Source: Bryobacterales bacterium (GTDB lineage: Bacteria > Acidobacteriota > Terriglobia > Bryobacterales > Bryobacteraceae). From it: 61,010 nt of DNA. Position numbers and translations under genes: made by a program. Location: positions 1-61,010 of the forward strand of contig JAFAQY010000066.1 of the NCBI GenBank assembly GCA_019261985.1. Direction: 5' to 3'. Positions 42,768 to 51,597 of this stretch are shown here, one piece after another (the first letter of the stretch is position 1; each line of letters opens with the position of its first letter). Below the pieces are notes generated by a model. That model was not told the DNA's origin. It saw only the letters and a program-made list of their open reading frames with translations, and did no database searches.

Positions 42768-43784
42768 TTATTTTTTCAGGCTCTTGTAAACAGCCTCGAT
42801 AAACATATCTGTCGTCCAGGAGCCCGTTTTCGACCCCCAGCGCGGATCGTACTCTTTCGTGTACCCAGCCGCTTTGATCTGATCCAGCGTCATCCCGCGC
42901 TTAATCGCCGTCTGAACCCGGTCGCGGATGATGGTAACCATATCGCGATATTCCACCAAGTCGTGCTCGTCGCATAGCCGGCCGTGACCCGGAATGATAT
43001 ACGTCCCGCCTTCCTGCTCATGCTCGGGGATGGCCAGGTCGAGCACATGGTTCAAACCATCGATTACGCCATTGATGTTGCCGCCCGCTTCCAGATTGAT
43101 CACCGGATAGCTAACGGTATTGAAAATTTCGCCGGTGCTGATTACATCCGAGCGGCGGAAGAACACGATCGTGTCTCCATCGGTATGCGCGTTCGGAGTG
43201 AGCATGGTGATCACGGGTTCGTGGTTGAAGAAGATCTCCTTGTCGCCTTCGAAGAATGTGACGCCGGGCCATGCGCCTTCCGGAGTCGGAGCCTTCTGCC
43301 CCGCGGGAGCGCTCATCCGGGTGAGCACGTTCTCCGCTGCCACGATTGCGGCGCCGTGATTGCTATTGCCCAGATTCCCTCCCACAACCGGAGCGCCCAG
43401 CCGCGCGATTCCTTCATTCCCGCCGGTCAGCTCAGGATCGAAGCTGGTGTCGATGATGTAGTGGATTGGTTTATCGGTCACGGTCCTCAGCGCGGCGAGC
43501 ACCTTCTCGTTCATCTTGCCGTTGCCGGAATTGACCAGCAGCACTCCGCTATTGCCGATTTGAGCGGTAATGTTGCCTCCGGCCCCCACCAGCATGTAGA
43601 CGTTCCCCTGAACTTTCAGGATGTGGATATCGCCATCGGTCGACCTCTGCCCAAACATCAGCGCGCCCCACGCAAACGCCAGCGCTAGGGTGGAGCAGGC
43701 TTTAGCCTGCAACGGAGGCTTCAGCCTCCGTTCGCGCGCGCAACCTGAAGCGCCCGTAGCAGCCTGAACCCACGCCGCCGTCAT
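42768..43784 (-). CDS. Exported metallo-beta-lactamase-fold protein with lost HxHxDH motif
   Basis: 338 residues. The start at 43784 overlaps the stop of the gene before it (ATGA), so it is reliable even though the next 25 or so codons are made of a type B repeat; the signal core is STLALAFAWGALMFGQ. The MBL fold is clear: GNVYMLVGAGGNITAQIG, then TPNAHTDGDTIVFFRRSD and YIIPGHGRLCDEHD. Where the zinc motif HxHxDH should be, the protein reads IDTSFDPELTGGNEG. First-site zinc binding is therefore doubtful and activity may be lost or changed. Similar degenerate proteins exist in acidobacteria as I recall. Confidence 0.8.
   Translation of the reverse strand: MTAAWVQAATGASGCARERRLKPPLQAKACSTLALAFAWGALMFGQRSTDGDIHILKVQGNVYMLVGAGGNITAQIGNSGVLLVNSGNGKMNEKVLAALRTVTDKPIHYIIDTSFDPELTGGNEGIARLGAPVVGGNLGNSNHGAAIVAAENVLTRMSAPAGQKAPTPEGAWPGVTFFEGDKEIFFNHEPVITMLTPNAHTDGDTIVFFRRSDVISTGEIFNTVSYPVINLEAGGNINGVIDGLNHVLDLAIPEHEQEGGTYIIPGHGRLCDEHDLVEYRDMVTIIRDRVQTAIKRGMTLDQIKAAGYTKEYDPRWGSKTGSWTTDMFIEAVYKSLKK
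43688..43768. repeat. Type B repeat inside the MBL-fold signal-peptide region
   Basis: Palindromes GCAGGCTTTAGCCTGC and GGAGGCTTCAGCCTCC, with the end reading CAACCTGAAGCGCCC. In frame within the 42768-43784 gene. Confidence 0.75.
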
Positions 43785-44680
43785 CGGTTCCCTCCAGCCT
43801 GCGCGGCCTTCGACCGAGGCGGCGGCTTCAGGTCCTTCAGCTTCTGCTGGAACTCCGGATACATCGTTTCCGGCCCGCCGAGAGTCGCCTCAACGGGAAT
43901 CTGATATTTTGCCGCGAATTCCGTGACGAACGGATTCTGTCCTGGCATATAGCTCGGCACCGAGCTGTGTGGGCGGCCCGGCACTTCATCCACGTACTCA
44001 CAGGGCCATAGCCAGTTCCCGCCCGAATTCCCAGCCAGCACGTAATCCTGGCTCTTGATCAGCGGCTCCGCGAGGTAGATCGGATCGGTGACGATGCTCA
44101 CGTGCGTCAGATGGTTATCGTGACGAATAAAGTGCTCCGTCAGGGTGATCAAATCGCTCGACGGAATGCCGTTACGCCGGTGCCAGCCCTGCTTGATGTG
44201 GGTGGTGTAGACCGTCAAAATGTTCCCCTCCCATTTCCCCGTAGAAAAACCCATCCACGTGTGCGCGGCGTAATCGGAAGGGTGAGGGCGGCCATCCATC
44301 CAGATGGTCCGGTTCTGCTCGTAAGTGCTGATGTAGTTGCGTATCGCCACAACATCCTGAGTCTGCGGATCGCGCTCCTCCCAGATGCGAAGCTGCAGCG
44401 GGCCGCGATAGATGTATGCAGCCGTATGCACCTGGCATTGGTGCTCTTGCAGCCCCAGCCGGTCCGGATCCCAGCTCAAGGCCCACTGCCGCGCCGCATC
44501 GTTGATCGGAATCCCAAGATAATCCACCAGATCCGGTCCAGGAATACGCTCGGGTTGATCCTCGGTGAACTGCGGCAGCCAGGTCCCCGACAGATCGGCT
44601 TGGCCGAAAGCAGGGCCGCTTAATGCCGCTACGGCCAACAACAACAGAGGACTCCAAGCCAGAGTCCGAACTACCTTCAT
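43781..44680 (-). CDS. Exported protein of unknown function, operon leader
   Basis: 299 residues. Signal peptide (LLLLAVAALSGPAFG), then QADLSGTWLPQFTEDQPERI, WDPDRLGLQEHQCQVHTAAY and VYTTHIKQGWHRRNGIPSSD. It is a paralogue of the product at 41394-42323. A GGGAGG site precedes the ATG. No motif for catalysis is recognised; the lipocalin-like layout suggests ligand binding. First gene of the operon that ends at 39718. Confidence 0.72.
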   Translation of the reverse strand: MKVVRTLAWSPLLLLAVAALSGPAFGQADLSGTWLPQFTEDQPERIPGPDLVDYLGIPINDAARQWALSWDPDRLGLQEHQCQVHTAAYIYRGPLQLRIWEERDPQTQDVVAIRNYISTYEQNRTIWMDGRPHPSDYAAHTWMGFSTGKWEGNILTVYTTHIKQGWHRRNGIPSSDLITLTEHFIRHDNHLTHVSIVTDPIYLAEPLIKSQDYVLAGNSGGNWLWPCEYVDEVPGRPHSSVPSYMPGQNPFVTEFAAKYQIPVEATLGGPETMYPEFQQKLKDLKPPPRSKAAQAGGNR

Positions 44681-44708
44681 CGAAGCCTCCCAGGGGAACC
44701 GGTCTTTA

Positions 44709-44738
44709 GCAATATCACACGGTTACAAACGCAGTCAA
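44709..44738 (-). promoter_or_regulatory. Possible promoter of the 44680-39718 operon
   Basis: TTGACT (44733-44738) and TATTGC (44709-44714) with an 18-base spacer on the coding strand, about 30 bases before the ATG. Fair match to a housekeeping promoter. Confidence 0.35.
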
Positions 44739-44893
44739 TAGACAATGGCGATCCGCGGAAGCCGTGTGTTACCGGGCGGTTCAAAACAGGTAGTATAACG
44801 CCTGCATGCAGGAAAGATGCTCCCGTTGAACGTCTCCTCGACGATTTCTCGCCAAGCGTCGTCCCATGCCCCGGCGGTCGCGCCGCGGCGGGG

Positions 44894-46447
44894 TTATTTC
44901 TCCAGCAGAAAATTCCCAACCAGCAAAGCGTCTATACCCGACGAATAGAAGCTTCGGACCGCATCCCGCGGAGTCGATACCAGCGGATCGCCAAACAGGT
45001 TGAAGCTGGTGTTGTAAAGCACCGGAAGACCGGTCTTGGCCCCCGCGGCGTGCAAAAGACGATGGTAAATCGGATTTTCCGACTCTTCCACCGTATGCAC
45101 GCGAACCCAGTCGCGCCCGCGCTCAAGTCCTAAAACCGCCGGCTCGAAGGTCTTCCGGTAAGCGGGACGGACCCGGCCGATGGTCGCCAGGTTCCGGGCA
45201 TTCGCTCCCACGTCGAAGTATTCCCCGGCAAGTTCTGCCGGAACCGAGGCCGCGAACTTGCGGAACGGCTCGCGGTGCTTGATATAGATATTCAGGTTTT
45301 CCGTTGAATAGGGAGCGAGCGGCGACGCAAGCAGGCTTCGATTGCCCAGCGCGCGCGGCCCAAATTCCATCCGCCCCTGCATCCACGCCAGGATCTTGTG
45401 CTCTCCCAAAAGCCGCACCGCGCACGCTAGAAGCTCCTCCGTCGATGGAATATAGCGAAAGCGCAGCTTGCAATTCTCGAGCACCTTCTTAATCTCCGCC
45501 GCGTCGTAACTGGAACCGAGCAACAACGAACCGCCCGCGGCGCGCTTGGTTTGTTTGCGCATCTGATGCCACACATAAAACACCGCTCCCAGAGCCGTTC
45601 CCGCGTTGCCCGCCGCTGCCTGCACAAAAATCTTTTTCCATTTACCGCTGCGTTCCAGGTGCTCCACCAGAAGCACATTGAAGAACAGGCCCCCGGCCAG
45701 GCACAAGTTCTCGCCTTCTCCGGCCATCGCCGCTACACGCTCCTGCACGGCTACTTGAACACCCCGGGCAATGGAAGCGGCGCTCATGCCCGCGACGCGC
45801 TCCGTAAACTTGGGGCCGAAGCCACCGGCGGTCTGCTTGCCGCCCGCGAAAAATGCGGGATCCAATCGCGCCGACGGCTGAAGGATCTCCCGGAAAACAT
45901 CCACGCATAGGTCGTCGCCCGACGCAGAAAGCCATTGCACTTTATGTTCGTCCGCGCGCGCGTGGAACCCTAGAAATTCGGTCACCGCGCCGTACAGCCG
46001 CCCCAGCGAATCCGGGTAATACCATTCCTTTACCGCTTCGATTTGATTTTGCGCGCCCCGCCATAGCGCGCCGCACCGGAAATCGCCCGAATGATCGAGC
46101 GTCAATATTGTGGCCTGTTCAAAAGGCGAGGCGAAAAACGCCGACGCTGCATGCGCCTGGTGGTGCTCCACAATCGCGATCTCGGCATTCGGAAAGTATT
46201 CGCGCAGCGTAAGGTGGAATTGCGACTCGGGACCGAGGGCAAATGGCCGCGCTACCGCCACGCACTCGACGGCGGCGCGTGTCGACCCCGCCAGCCGCAG
46301 ACACTCGTCTATCGAAGCCTCCGGAATCTGTCCTGGGCGGAATGCCCGGTTCAGCTTGTTTTCTTCCACCGCGGCTTTCAGCTCGCCGTCTTTAAAGACT
46401 GCGCACGCGGCGTCATTGAGCAGTCCGCCGATTCCCAGGATGGCCAT
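44894..46447 (-). CDS. NodU/CmcH-type carbamoyltransferase
   Basis: 517 residues. Transfers a carbamoyl group to a hydroxyl of a sugar, nodulation factor or antibiotic, using carbamoyl phosphate and ATP. N-terminal ASKHA-type domain: MAILGIGGLLNDAACAVF, VEENKLNRAFRPGQIPE, EHHQAHAASAFFASPF (His metal ligands) and TLDHSGD. C-terminal domain: GRMEFGPRALGNRSLLASP, and GLPVLYNTSFNLFGDP. Flanked by polysaccharide genes upstream, it may carbamoylate a surface glycan. Confidence 0.92.
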   Translation of the reverse strand: MAILGIGGLLNDAACAVFKDGELKAAVEENKLNRAFRPGQIPEASIDECLRLAGSTRAAVECVAVARPFALGPESQFHLTLREYFPNAEIAIVEHHQAHAASAFFASPFEQATILTLDHSGDFRCGALWRGAQNQIEAVKEWYYPDSLGRLYGAVTEFLGFHARADEHKVQWLSASGDDLCVDVFREILQPSARLDPAFFAGGKQTAGGFGPKFTERVAGMSAASIARGVQVAVQERVAAMAGEGENLCLAGGLFFNVLLVEHLERSGKWKKIFVQAAAGNAGTALGAVFYVWHQMRKQTKRAAGGSLLLGSSYDAAEIKKVLENCKLRFRYIPSTEELLACAVRLLGEHKILAWMQGRMEFGPRALGNRSLLASPLAPYSTENLNIYIKHREPFRKFAASVPAELAGEYFDVGANARNLATIGRVRPAYRKTFEPAVLGLERGRDWVRVHTVEESENPIYHRLLHAAGAKTGLPVLYNTSFNLFGDPLVSTPRDAVRSFYSSGIDALLVGNFLLEK

Positions 46448-46476
46448 ATTTCGAAACTCAATCGTACCAGTTGGCT

Positions 46477-46527
46477 GTGGGGCAGGCTTCAGGCGGGCTT
46501 CAGGCTGCGGCGGGCTTCAGCCCGCCT
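46477..46527. repeat. Type B palindromic repeat
   Basis: Starts GTGGGGCAGGCTTCAGGCGG and ends GGCGGGCTTCAGCCCGCC; lies between the carbamoyltransferase start and the membrane protein stop. Confidence 0.75.
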
Positions 46528-46529
46528 TA

Positions 46530-47258
46530 CTAAACTGGCTTCGGCGCAAGCGCCCCCCGGCGCAGCACCAGTTTACTGGCCACAGTCAAGATCCCCACGC
46601 AAGCGGCGAGACATCCGAGCATCCCCACCCACAACAGCAGCAACGCATACGTCACCGCTCGGATCGAGGATTCCGTGAACGGAGCAGCCGGATCGCCCGT
46701 GCTATTCACCATCTGGGAAATACGCTCATCCCGGATCTGGTCCTCCGTCTTGAATGGAGCGATTTTATCCGCGTCGCGCGCCTGATCCTTGCCTTCCCCC
46801 GGCGGAGGAGAATTGAAGCTGGTGGCGTTTTGAAGCGGGTCGCGCTCCCGCTCGTGTTCCGCAATGGCTGCGTCCGCCTCTGTCTTGATTTGGTTGTTCA
46901 GCGCGGATTTGAGGTCATAGCCGAGCACGACTCGCTCCGTGCGGCCTTCGGAATTGGTTTTATCGCTCACATATTCGGCGTCTGCGGCAATGTAGCCGAT
47001 CGCGAAAAGGCAAAACGCAACTACGAATAGTGCTAAAAGGCGGCTGAGAGTTTTTGGTTTTAAGTGAAGCGAAAAACGGAATATTAGGAACAAAACTCCC
47101 AGCATTGCCGCGGATGTGATCAAGGGCGCCACTACCGGACGCGGGGGACCGATTTTCAGAGCAAAATCGATCAGGGGAAGCAAGACCGCCACGATCGGAA
47201 TCGCGCCCCAATTCCTAACTGGCTTTCCGTCAGCCCCCTTCGCGACGCTGACTATCAT
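46530..47258 (-). CDS. Membrane protein of unknown function
   Basis: 242 residues, five hydrophobic segments: IPIVAVLLPLIDFAL, LITSAAMLGVLFLIF, LLALFVVAFCLFAIGYI, then a polar, charged segment of about 100 residues (KSALNNQIKTEADAAIAEHE...), and two C-terminal helices (AVTYALLLLWVGML, LAACVGILTVASKLVL). No family was recognised. On the strand of the polysaccharide genes, 60 bases after the BrkB-like gene. Confidence 0.65.
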   Translation of the reverse strand: MIVSVAKGADGKPVRNWGAIPIVAVLLPLIDFALKIGPPRPVVAPLITSAAMLGVLFLIFRFSLHLKPKTLSRLLALFVVAFCLFAIGYIAADAEYVSDKTNSEGRTERVVLGYDLKSALNNQIKTEADAAIAEHERERDPLQNATSFNSPPPGEGKDQARDADKIAPFKTEDQIRDERISQMVNSTGDPAAPFTESSIRAVTYALLLLWVGMLGCLAACVGILTVASKLVLRRGALAPKPV

Positions 47259-47317
47259 GAGTTGCTTCCATATAGTACTTCCGGTCTAGTCGAACTGCAA
47301 GCGTATTCGCAACCCGT

Positions 47318-48172
47318 TCATCCGCTTTTGAATCGCTCTCGCTCCAGCGCAGCGTTGAACTCGCAGCCGAATAGCACTACGACGCCTAACACGTACATCC
47401 AAACCAGCAGCGCCAGACCCGCTCCCACACTGCCATAAAGGACGTTGTAATTCGTCACGTGCCGCAAATACCAGCCGACGGCCAAGGTTGCCACTAGCGA
47501 GATAATGGTCGCGAGCACGGCGCCCGGCAATACCAGCCGGAAGGACTGCTTTCGATTCGGCCCCAGGTAATAAACGATGGCCGTGGAAAAAACCAGAGCC
47601 GCCAGGGCGATCCCATAACGCACCGCCTGCCCGCCTATGGCTGCCCAGCCGCTTACTTCCTTGCTGAATATCGTGAGATCGGAAAAGACAAAGCGCTCCG
47701 CCGCCGCGCCGAACACGATCAATACGGATGCGATCCACAGCGGCACAATCGAAACAAAAACCAGCAAAATAGCCATGCCGCGTTCCTTGAAGAATGACCG
47801 TCCGGACGGAATATGATACGCGGTCTGAAAGCCGCTCATCAGCGTGATGATTGCTCCCGAGGCCGCCCACGCCGCCAGCAACACCGCCGTCACCAGCAAA
47901 TACACGGGACGCGAGCCGTTGACGACGAATAATCGCACAATCAGGCGTTCGGTTCCGGGCGGCGCCACTTCCGACAAGAACGACGTAATCGTTTGCGCCG
48001 TCTGCTCGGCATGCGTTTGCACCAGCAGAGCCGCAATCGTGGTCATCACTGGAAAGAAGGACAACAGGCCCGAATATGCGACGCCCTTGGCGATTCCGAA
48101 AGCGTCGTTGCGATAAGAAGCCACCGCCGCCATCCGAAGCAGCCGCCAAAAGTCCCTTAAGAATTTGTTCAC
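47318..48172 (-). CDS. YihY/BrkB family membrane protein
   Basis: 284 residues from GTG 48172 (NKFLRDFWRLLRMAAVASYR); the longer frame to 48301 would overlap the permease gene and has a composition unlike the family. Motifs: AKGVAYSGLLSFFPVMTTIA, SRPVYLLVTAVLLAAWAASG, IVYYLGPNRKQSFRLVLPGA and LYGSVGAGLALLVWMYVLGV. About six helices. Historically called ribonuclease BN, but the family is a membrane protein of unclear role. Confidence 0.87.
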   Translation of the reverse strand: MNKFLRDFWRLLRMAAVASYRNDAFGIAKGVAYSGLLSFFPVMTTIAALLVQTHAEQTAQTITSFLSEVAPPGTERLIVRLFVVNGSRPVYLLVTAVLLAAWAASGAIITLMSGFQTAYHIPSGRSFFKERGMAILLVFVSIVPLWIASVLIVFGAAAERFVFSDLTIFSKEVSGWAAIGGQAVRYGIALAALVFSTAIVYYLGPNRKQSFRLVLPGAVLATIISLVATLAVGWYLRHVTNYNVLYGSVGAGLALLVWMYVLGVVVLFGCEFNAALERERFKSG

Positions 48173-48219
48173 GGCAGTGGAGCAGCGGGAAACCGCGCCA
48201 TTTCTATTATGCAGAGGAT

Positions 48220-49371
48220 TCAGATTACGTCGGCGAAGCTGCGCCGCAGGCGGTGAAACCACGCATGCCCCAGCACCGCGATAACGCACGAACCGATCCA
48301 TAATGCCATCAGCGGGGGCAGCGCCGGCGCGTGTCCTTCGAGGAAAATCGCTCTATATCCGCGCACTAAAACCAGAATCGGATTCAGTTCGAGAATTCTG
48401 GCGGCTGCGCGAGGAATCGCATTACTCTCCTGATAACAGATCGGAGTGAGGAAGAACCACAGCGTTAGCACAAACCCTGTGATCTGTCCCAGGTCGCGAA
48501 AAAAAATCCCCAGCGCCGCCAAGAACCAGCACAGTCCCGCCGTTAGCAACAGTTGCGGAAGCAGTAATGCCGGCAACCAGGCGACGGCCATGGGGATGGC
48601 ACCGCGAGCCGCCAGCAAAAAGACCACGAAGATGAGCAGAGCGAATGCCTCCGTAACAGCGCCCGAGATTACGAGATTCACGGGCAGCGTTTCCAGTGGA
48701 AACACTAGCTTCTTGACGAAATTTCGATGCTCCAAAATCACGTACGGCGACCTGCCCACGGCCTCCGAGAAAGCCAGCCACGGGAGCATCCCGGCCAGGA
48801 AGTACAACACGAATCCGCTGCGGCTGGAATCGCCCGCGAAGCGCTGCTTCAAAACGATCCCGAAGACGAAGAAGTAAGTCGCCATCAGCAGCAGCGGGTT
48901 CAACACAGTCCAGAGCGCGCCGCCGGCGCTGCCCCGATACCGGGACAGAATGTCGCGGCGAACCATGGAGCGCATAAGTCTGTGGTTCTCGCGCACGCTG
49001 CGCACCGGATACGTGAACGCCTTCGGCAGCGCGCGCAAGAGGCGCTGCCACCGCAGAGCGGATGCGGATACAACGACCGGCGCCCCGTCGATTTGAAGAT
49101 TGCCGTCCTCAACTCGCGCCTGGATCAAAATGAAGCGCCGGCGGTCCTCGACAGGCGCTACTTGAACCCGGTACGGACCATCGCCGGCCGGCAGATCCAG
49201 CCGCAAATTCACATCCGTGCCGCGAACATCCAACCACTCGCCTTCAAAAAGAAAAACGCCTGATGCGGGATCGAATGCCTGCCATCCCAGAGTAGCGGGC
49301 ACATCCAGAGAAAAGCGCAGCCGGATAGCCGAGCCCTCCGAAATTGCCTCAATTGACCGAAATTCCGCCAT
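48220..49371 (-). CDS. Wzm-type ABC permease with N-terminal beta-sandwich domain
   Basis: 383 residues. The C-terminal 260 residues are an ABC-2 permease for polysaccharide export: MVRRDILSRYRGSAGGALWT, LNPLLLMATYFFVFGIVL and six helices ending with RGYRAIFLEG. The first 115 residues (EAISEGSAIRLRFSLDVPAT, FEGEWLDVRGTDVNLRLDLP) look like a beta-sandwich similar to the sugar-binding C-domain of Wzt, an unusual place for it. No ABC ATPase partner is visible in the window. Located downstream of two glycosyltransferases. Confidence 0.82.
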   Translation of the reverse strand: MAEFRSIEAISEGSAIRLRFSLDVPATLGWQAFDPASGVFLFEGEWLDVRGTDVNLRLDLPAGDGPYRVQVAPVEDRRRFILIQARVEDGNLQIDGAPVVVSASALRWQRLLRALPKAFTYPVRSVRENHRLMRSMVRRDILSRYRGSAGGALWTVLNPLLLMATYFFVFGIVLKQRFAGDSSRSGFVLYFLAGMLPWLAFSEAVGRSPYVILEHRNFVKKLVFPLETLPVNLVISGAVTEAFALLIFVVFLLAARGAIPMAVAWLPALLLPQLLLTAGLCWFLAALGIFFRDLGQITGFVLTLWFFLTPICYQESNAIPRAAARILELNPILVLVRGYRAIFLEGHAPALPPLMALWIGSCVIAVLGHAWFHRLRRSFADVI

Positions 49372-49384
49372 GTCTCCAGATCCA

Positions 49385-49430
49385 TGTGGGGCGGGTTGCC
49401 AACCCGCGGCCGATTGCCAATCGGCCTGTT
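49385..49430. repeat. Type A palindromic repeat
   Basis: GTGGGGCGGGTTGCCAACCC followed by CCGATTGCCAATCGG; in the gap between the permease and glycosyltransferase-methyltransferase genes. Confidence 0.8.
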
Positions 49431-49487
49431 CGCGTATATTGAAAAGGCGGCTTGGCGAGCCACCGAAGGTTCACAACCTGTAACATT

Positions 49488-51446
49488 TCAGCTATACAAC
49501 CACCCCGGATACCGCGCCCGCACCGCCCCCTTCTTTCGGCCGACAGCGTAAATCCCATCGCCGCGATGCTCTTTGGTCAATATGTACCGGTCCAGCAGAT
49601 GCTCAACCCATGCGAATTCGGGCTTCGGTTCCTCGCGGAAAGGTCCCGTTTCAAGCAGCGTCACTTCGAACCCGGAGACCTCCAGCAACCGGCGGATCTC
49701 AGCCGGAGTGTATTCGCGAGCGTGCCGCGCATCCGCGACGCCGTTCTTGGGTTGGATATAGGCGCTGAACAGTTGCGGATGAAAGCCCTGAAGAGCCGCG
49801 GCCAGCGCGCGCAGTGAAACCACATTCGGTGTGGTCAGCACTAAGTGGCCTCCGGATTTCACTACCCGGTTAATTTCGGACATCATGTGCATCGGATCGA
49901 TGGCGAGGTGTTCGAGCAGTTCGCAGCAAAGCACCGTCGCGAACCAACCGTCTTTATACGGGAAGCAATCTTTTTCGGCGTCGAACAGATCGATCTCGCA
50001 TTCGAATTCTTCTCCGGACTCGCTGGTGACGCGGCGATGATCGGTCCTCCCGGCGGTCCCGTAGTAGCAGCCGCGCACCTCCGAATAGCCCAATTGACTC
50101 TTCAGCGCGGGCGTAATTTGCAAGTACGCTCCCATTTCCAGGATGCGGTCGCCCGGCCATGCGGCCGGTGTGATCGCCAGTGTTTTTTGAAGCCGCGTAA
50201 GGTGGGTTTCAACGTAATTCCGCGAGGCATCTTCGGCCGGGCTCCAAGCCGTTATCTCCTCGGACGGCAGTTCTGTAGACGAGCTTGCGGCCGCCGCTGC
50301 CGCGGCTATCTTTGTTTCGAACTTCGCCGGTTCCACATTCCCGCCCTCCAGGAAATCCAGATATTTGCGGGCCACCGCATCCCAATTGCACTCCCGCTCA
50401 ACCCACGCCTTCGCCCGGGCGCCCATTTCCGACGCGAATTCCGGCCGCGAGGCGAGCAGGTTCAGGTATTCGAAAATGTGTTCCTCTTCGCTCGCGTCGA
50501 CAGGCGCTTTGAGGCAGATTTCATCGGGATATTCCCGGAAGGAGCCGACATCCGAAACGATCGCTGCTTTACCCATGCCCAGCGCGCGCAGCAGCGTGCC
50601 CGAGCTCTCGCCCACCGTCGGATAGCGCAGGTTTAAAACCACATCGCACGCCGCGACATAGCCGTTGAAATCGACGATGGGCGTAAAGTCGAAATGCCGC
50701 GCATGCGCGTCCAAATTCATGGATGTGACTATCGACGCAAGCGGCAGCTCCGGATGAACCTCGCCCACCAGAATCATGCGCGCTTGCGGCATCAGCCGGA
50801 CCAACCTCCGGAACGCCCGCAACGATTCGGCGACTCGCTTGTACGGTTTGAGAAAGCCGAAGATGCCGATGAGTGGCGTCCGTTCATCCAAGCCGAGGCG
50901 TTCGCGATAGGCCATCCGGTCCGCGGAAACGATCCAAGCGCCGTGGTGGATTTTGCCCACTGGACCGCGGAAGCCGTGCTCACGAACGACATCCCCGACC
51001 GCATCGCTGTGAACGATCACTCCGCGGGAACGCTGCAAAATGGTCCGCAGCATCGGGATTTCGTACTGTGGACCGCGCTCCAGTGTTGCCACGTATTTTC
51101 GGGCGTAAGCCAGGGCATCCTGGCCGCCGTTTAGTTCCACTTCGCGCAGGTACCCGGCCCAGTCGCCCCGGCGAATCGTCAGTTCAGCAATCAGGTGGTG
51201 CAGGTTGGCTTCGTGCAGAACGATCACGCCCGGATATTCGAGCGCCGCTTCATACGCGAAAACGTGATGCGGATTATTGCCAAGTTGATACAGACATGCG
51301 TCGTACTTCGAGGCATCGAAAACACCGGGCTTAGTCGAAAATGTTTCGATTTCCGCCATCCGCGACAGCGGCTCCAGAAGCGCCGCCGAATAATCCGCGA
51401 TGCCGCTGCGCGCCGGCGGCAAAGGCGAGAAAAAAGCCACTCTCAT
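49488..51446 (-). CDS. Glycosyltransferase (GT4-like) fused to SAM methyltransferase
   Basis: 652 residues. Residues 1-370 form a GT-B glycosyltransferase: FSPLPPARSGIADYSAAL, IGIFGFLKPYKRVAESLRAF, and the donor-site region around NLRYPTVGESSGTLLRALGM. A low-complexity Ala/Ser linker (about 378-392) leads to a class I methyltransferase: DRILEMGAYLQITP, FATVLCCELLEHLAIDP, SGGHLVLTTPNVVSLRA. Such fusions build and cap or modify surface glycans. Start ATG opens directly in the GT domain. Downstream is the Wzm-type permease. Confidence 0.85.
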   Translation of the reverse strand: MRVAFFSPLPPARSGIADYSAALLEPLSRMAEIETFSTKPGVFDASKYDACLYQLGNNPHHVFAYEAALEYPGVIVLHEANLHHLIAELTIRRGDWAGYLREVELNGGQDALAYARKYVATLERGPQYEIPMLRTILQRSRGVIVHSDAVGDVVREHGFRGPVGKIHHGAWIVSADRMAYRERLGLDERTPLIGIFGFLKPYKRVAESLRAFRRLVRLMPQARMILVGEVHPELPLASIVTSMNLDAHARHFDFTPIVDFNGYVAACDVVLNLRYPTVGESSGTLLRALGMGKAAIVSDVGSFREYPDEICLKAPVDASEEEHIFEYLNLLASRPEFASEMGARAKAWVERECNWDAVARKYLDFLEGGNVEPAKFETKIAAAAAAASSSTELPSEEITAWSPAEDASRNYVETHLTRLQKTLAITPAAWPGDRILEMGAYLQITPALKSQLGYSEVRGCYYGTAGRTDHRRVTSESGEEFECEIDLFDAEKDCFPYKDGWFATVLCCELLEHLAIDPMHMMSEINRVVKSGGHLVLTTPNVVSLRALAAALQGFHPQLFSAYIQPKNGVADARHAREYTPAEIRRLLEVSGFEVTLLETGPFREEPKPEFAWVEHLLDRYILTKEHRGDGIYAVGRKKGAVRARYPGWLYS

Positions 51447-51448
51447 AC

Positions 51449-51570
51449 GTGGGGCAGGATGCCATTGGCAATCCGCTGCATATGTGGGGCAGCCTTTAGG
51501 CTGCGGCGGGCTTCAGCCCGCCCGGCCGCTTGGCGGACTAAAGTCCGCGACAGCGCAAAGGCTGCCCCAC
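51449..51570. repeat. Composite type A/B element with terminal inverted repeats
   Basis: A short type A copy (51449-51480) precedes an element whose ends are exact inverses: GTGGGGCAGCCTTT at 51484-51497 and AAAGGCTGCCCCAC at 51557-51570. Inside are GGGCTTCAGCCC and GGACTAAAGTCC palindromes. This copy best shows the full form of the family. Confidence 0.82.
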
Positions 51571-51597
51571 TCGGGTTCTCATGAATTTGGCTGCGCC

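Noticed and set aside
48173-48301. Long N-terminus of the BrkB-like protein
   Set aside because: Would overlap the permease gene; composition is Arg/Pro-rich and unlike the family, while GTG 48172 fits.
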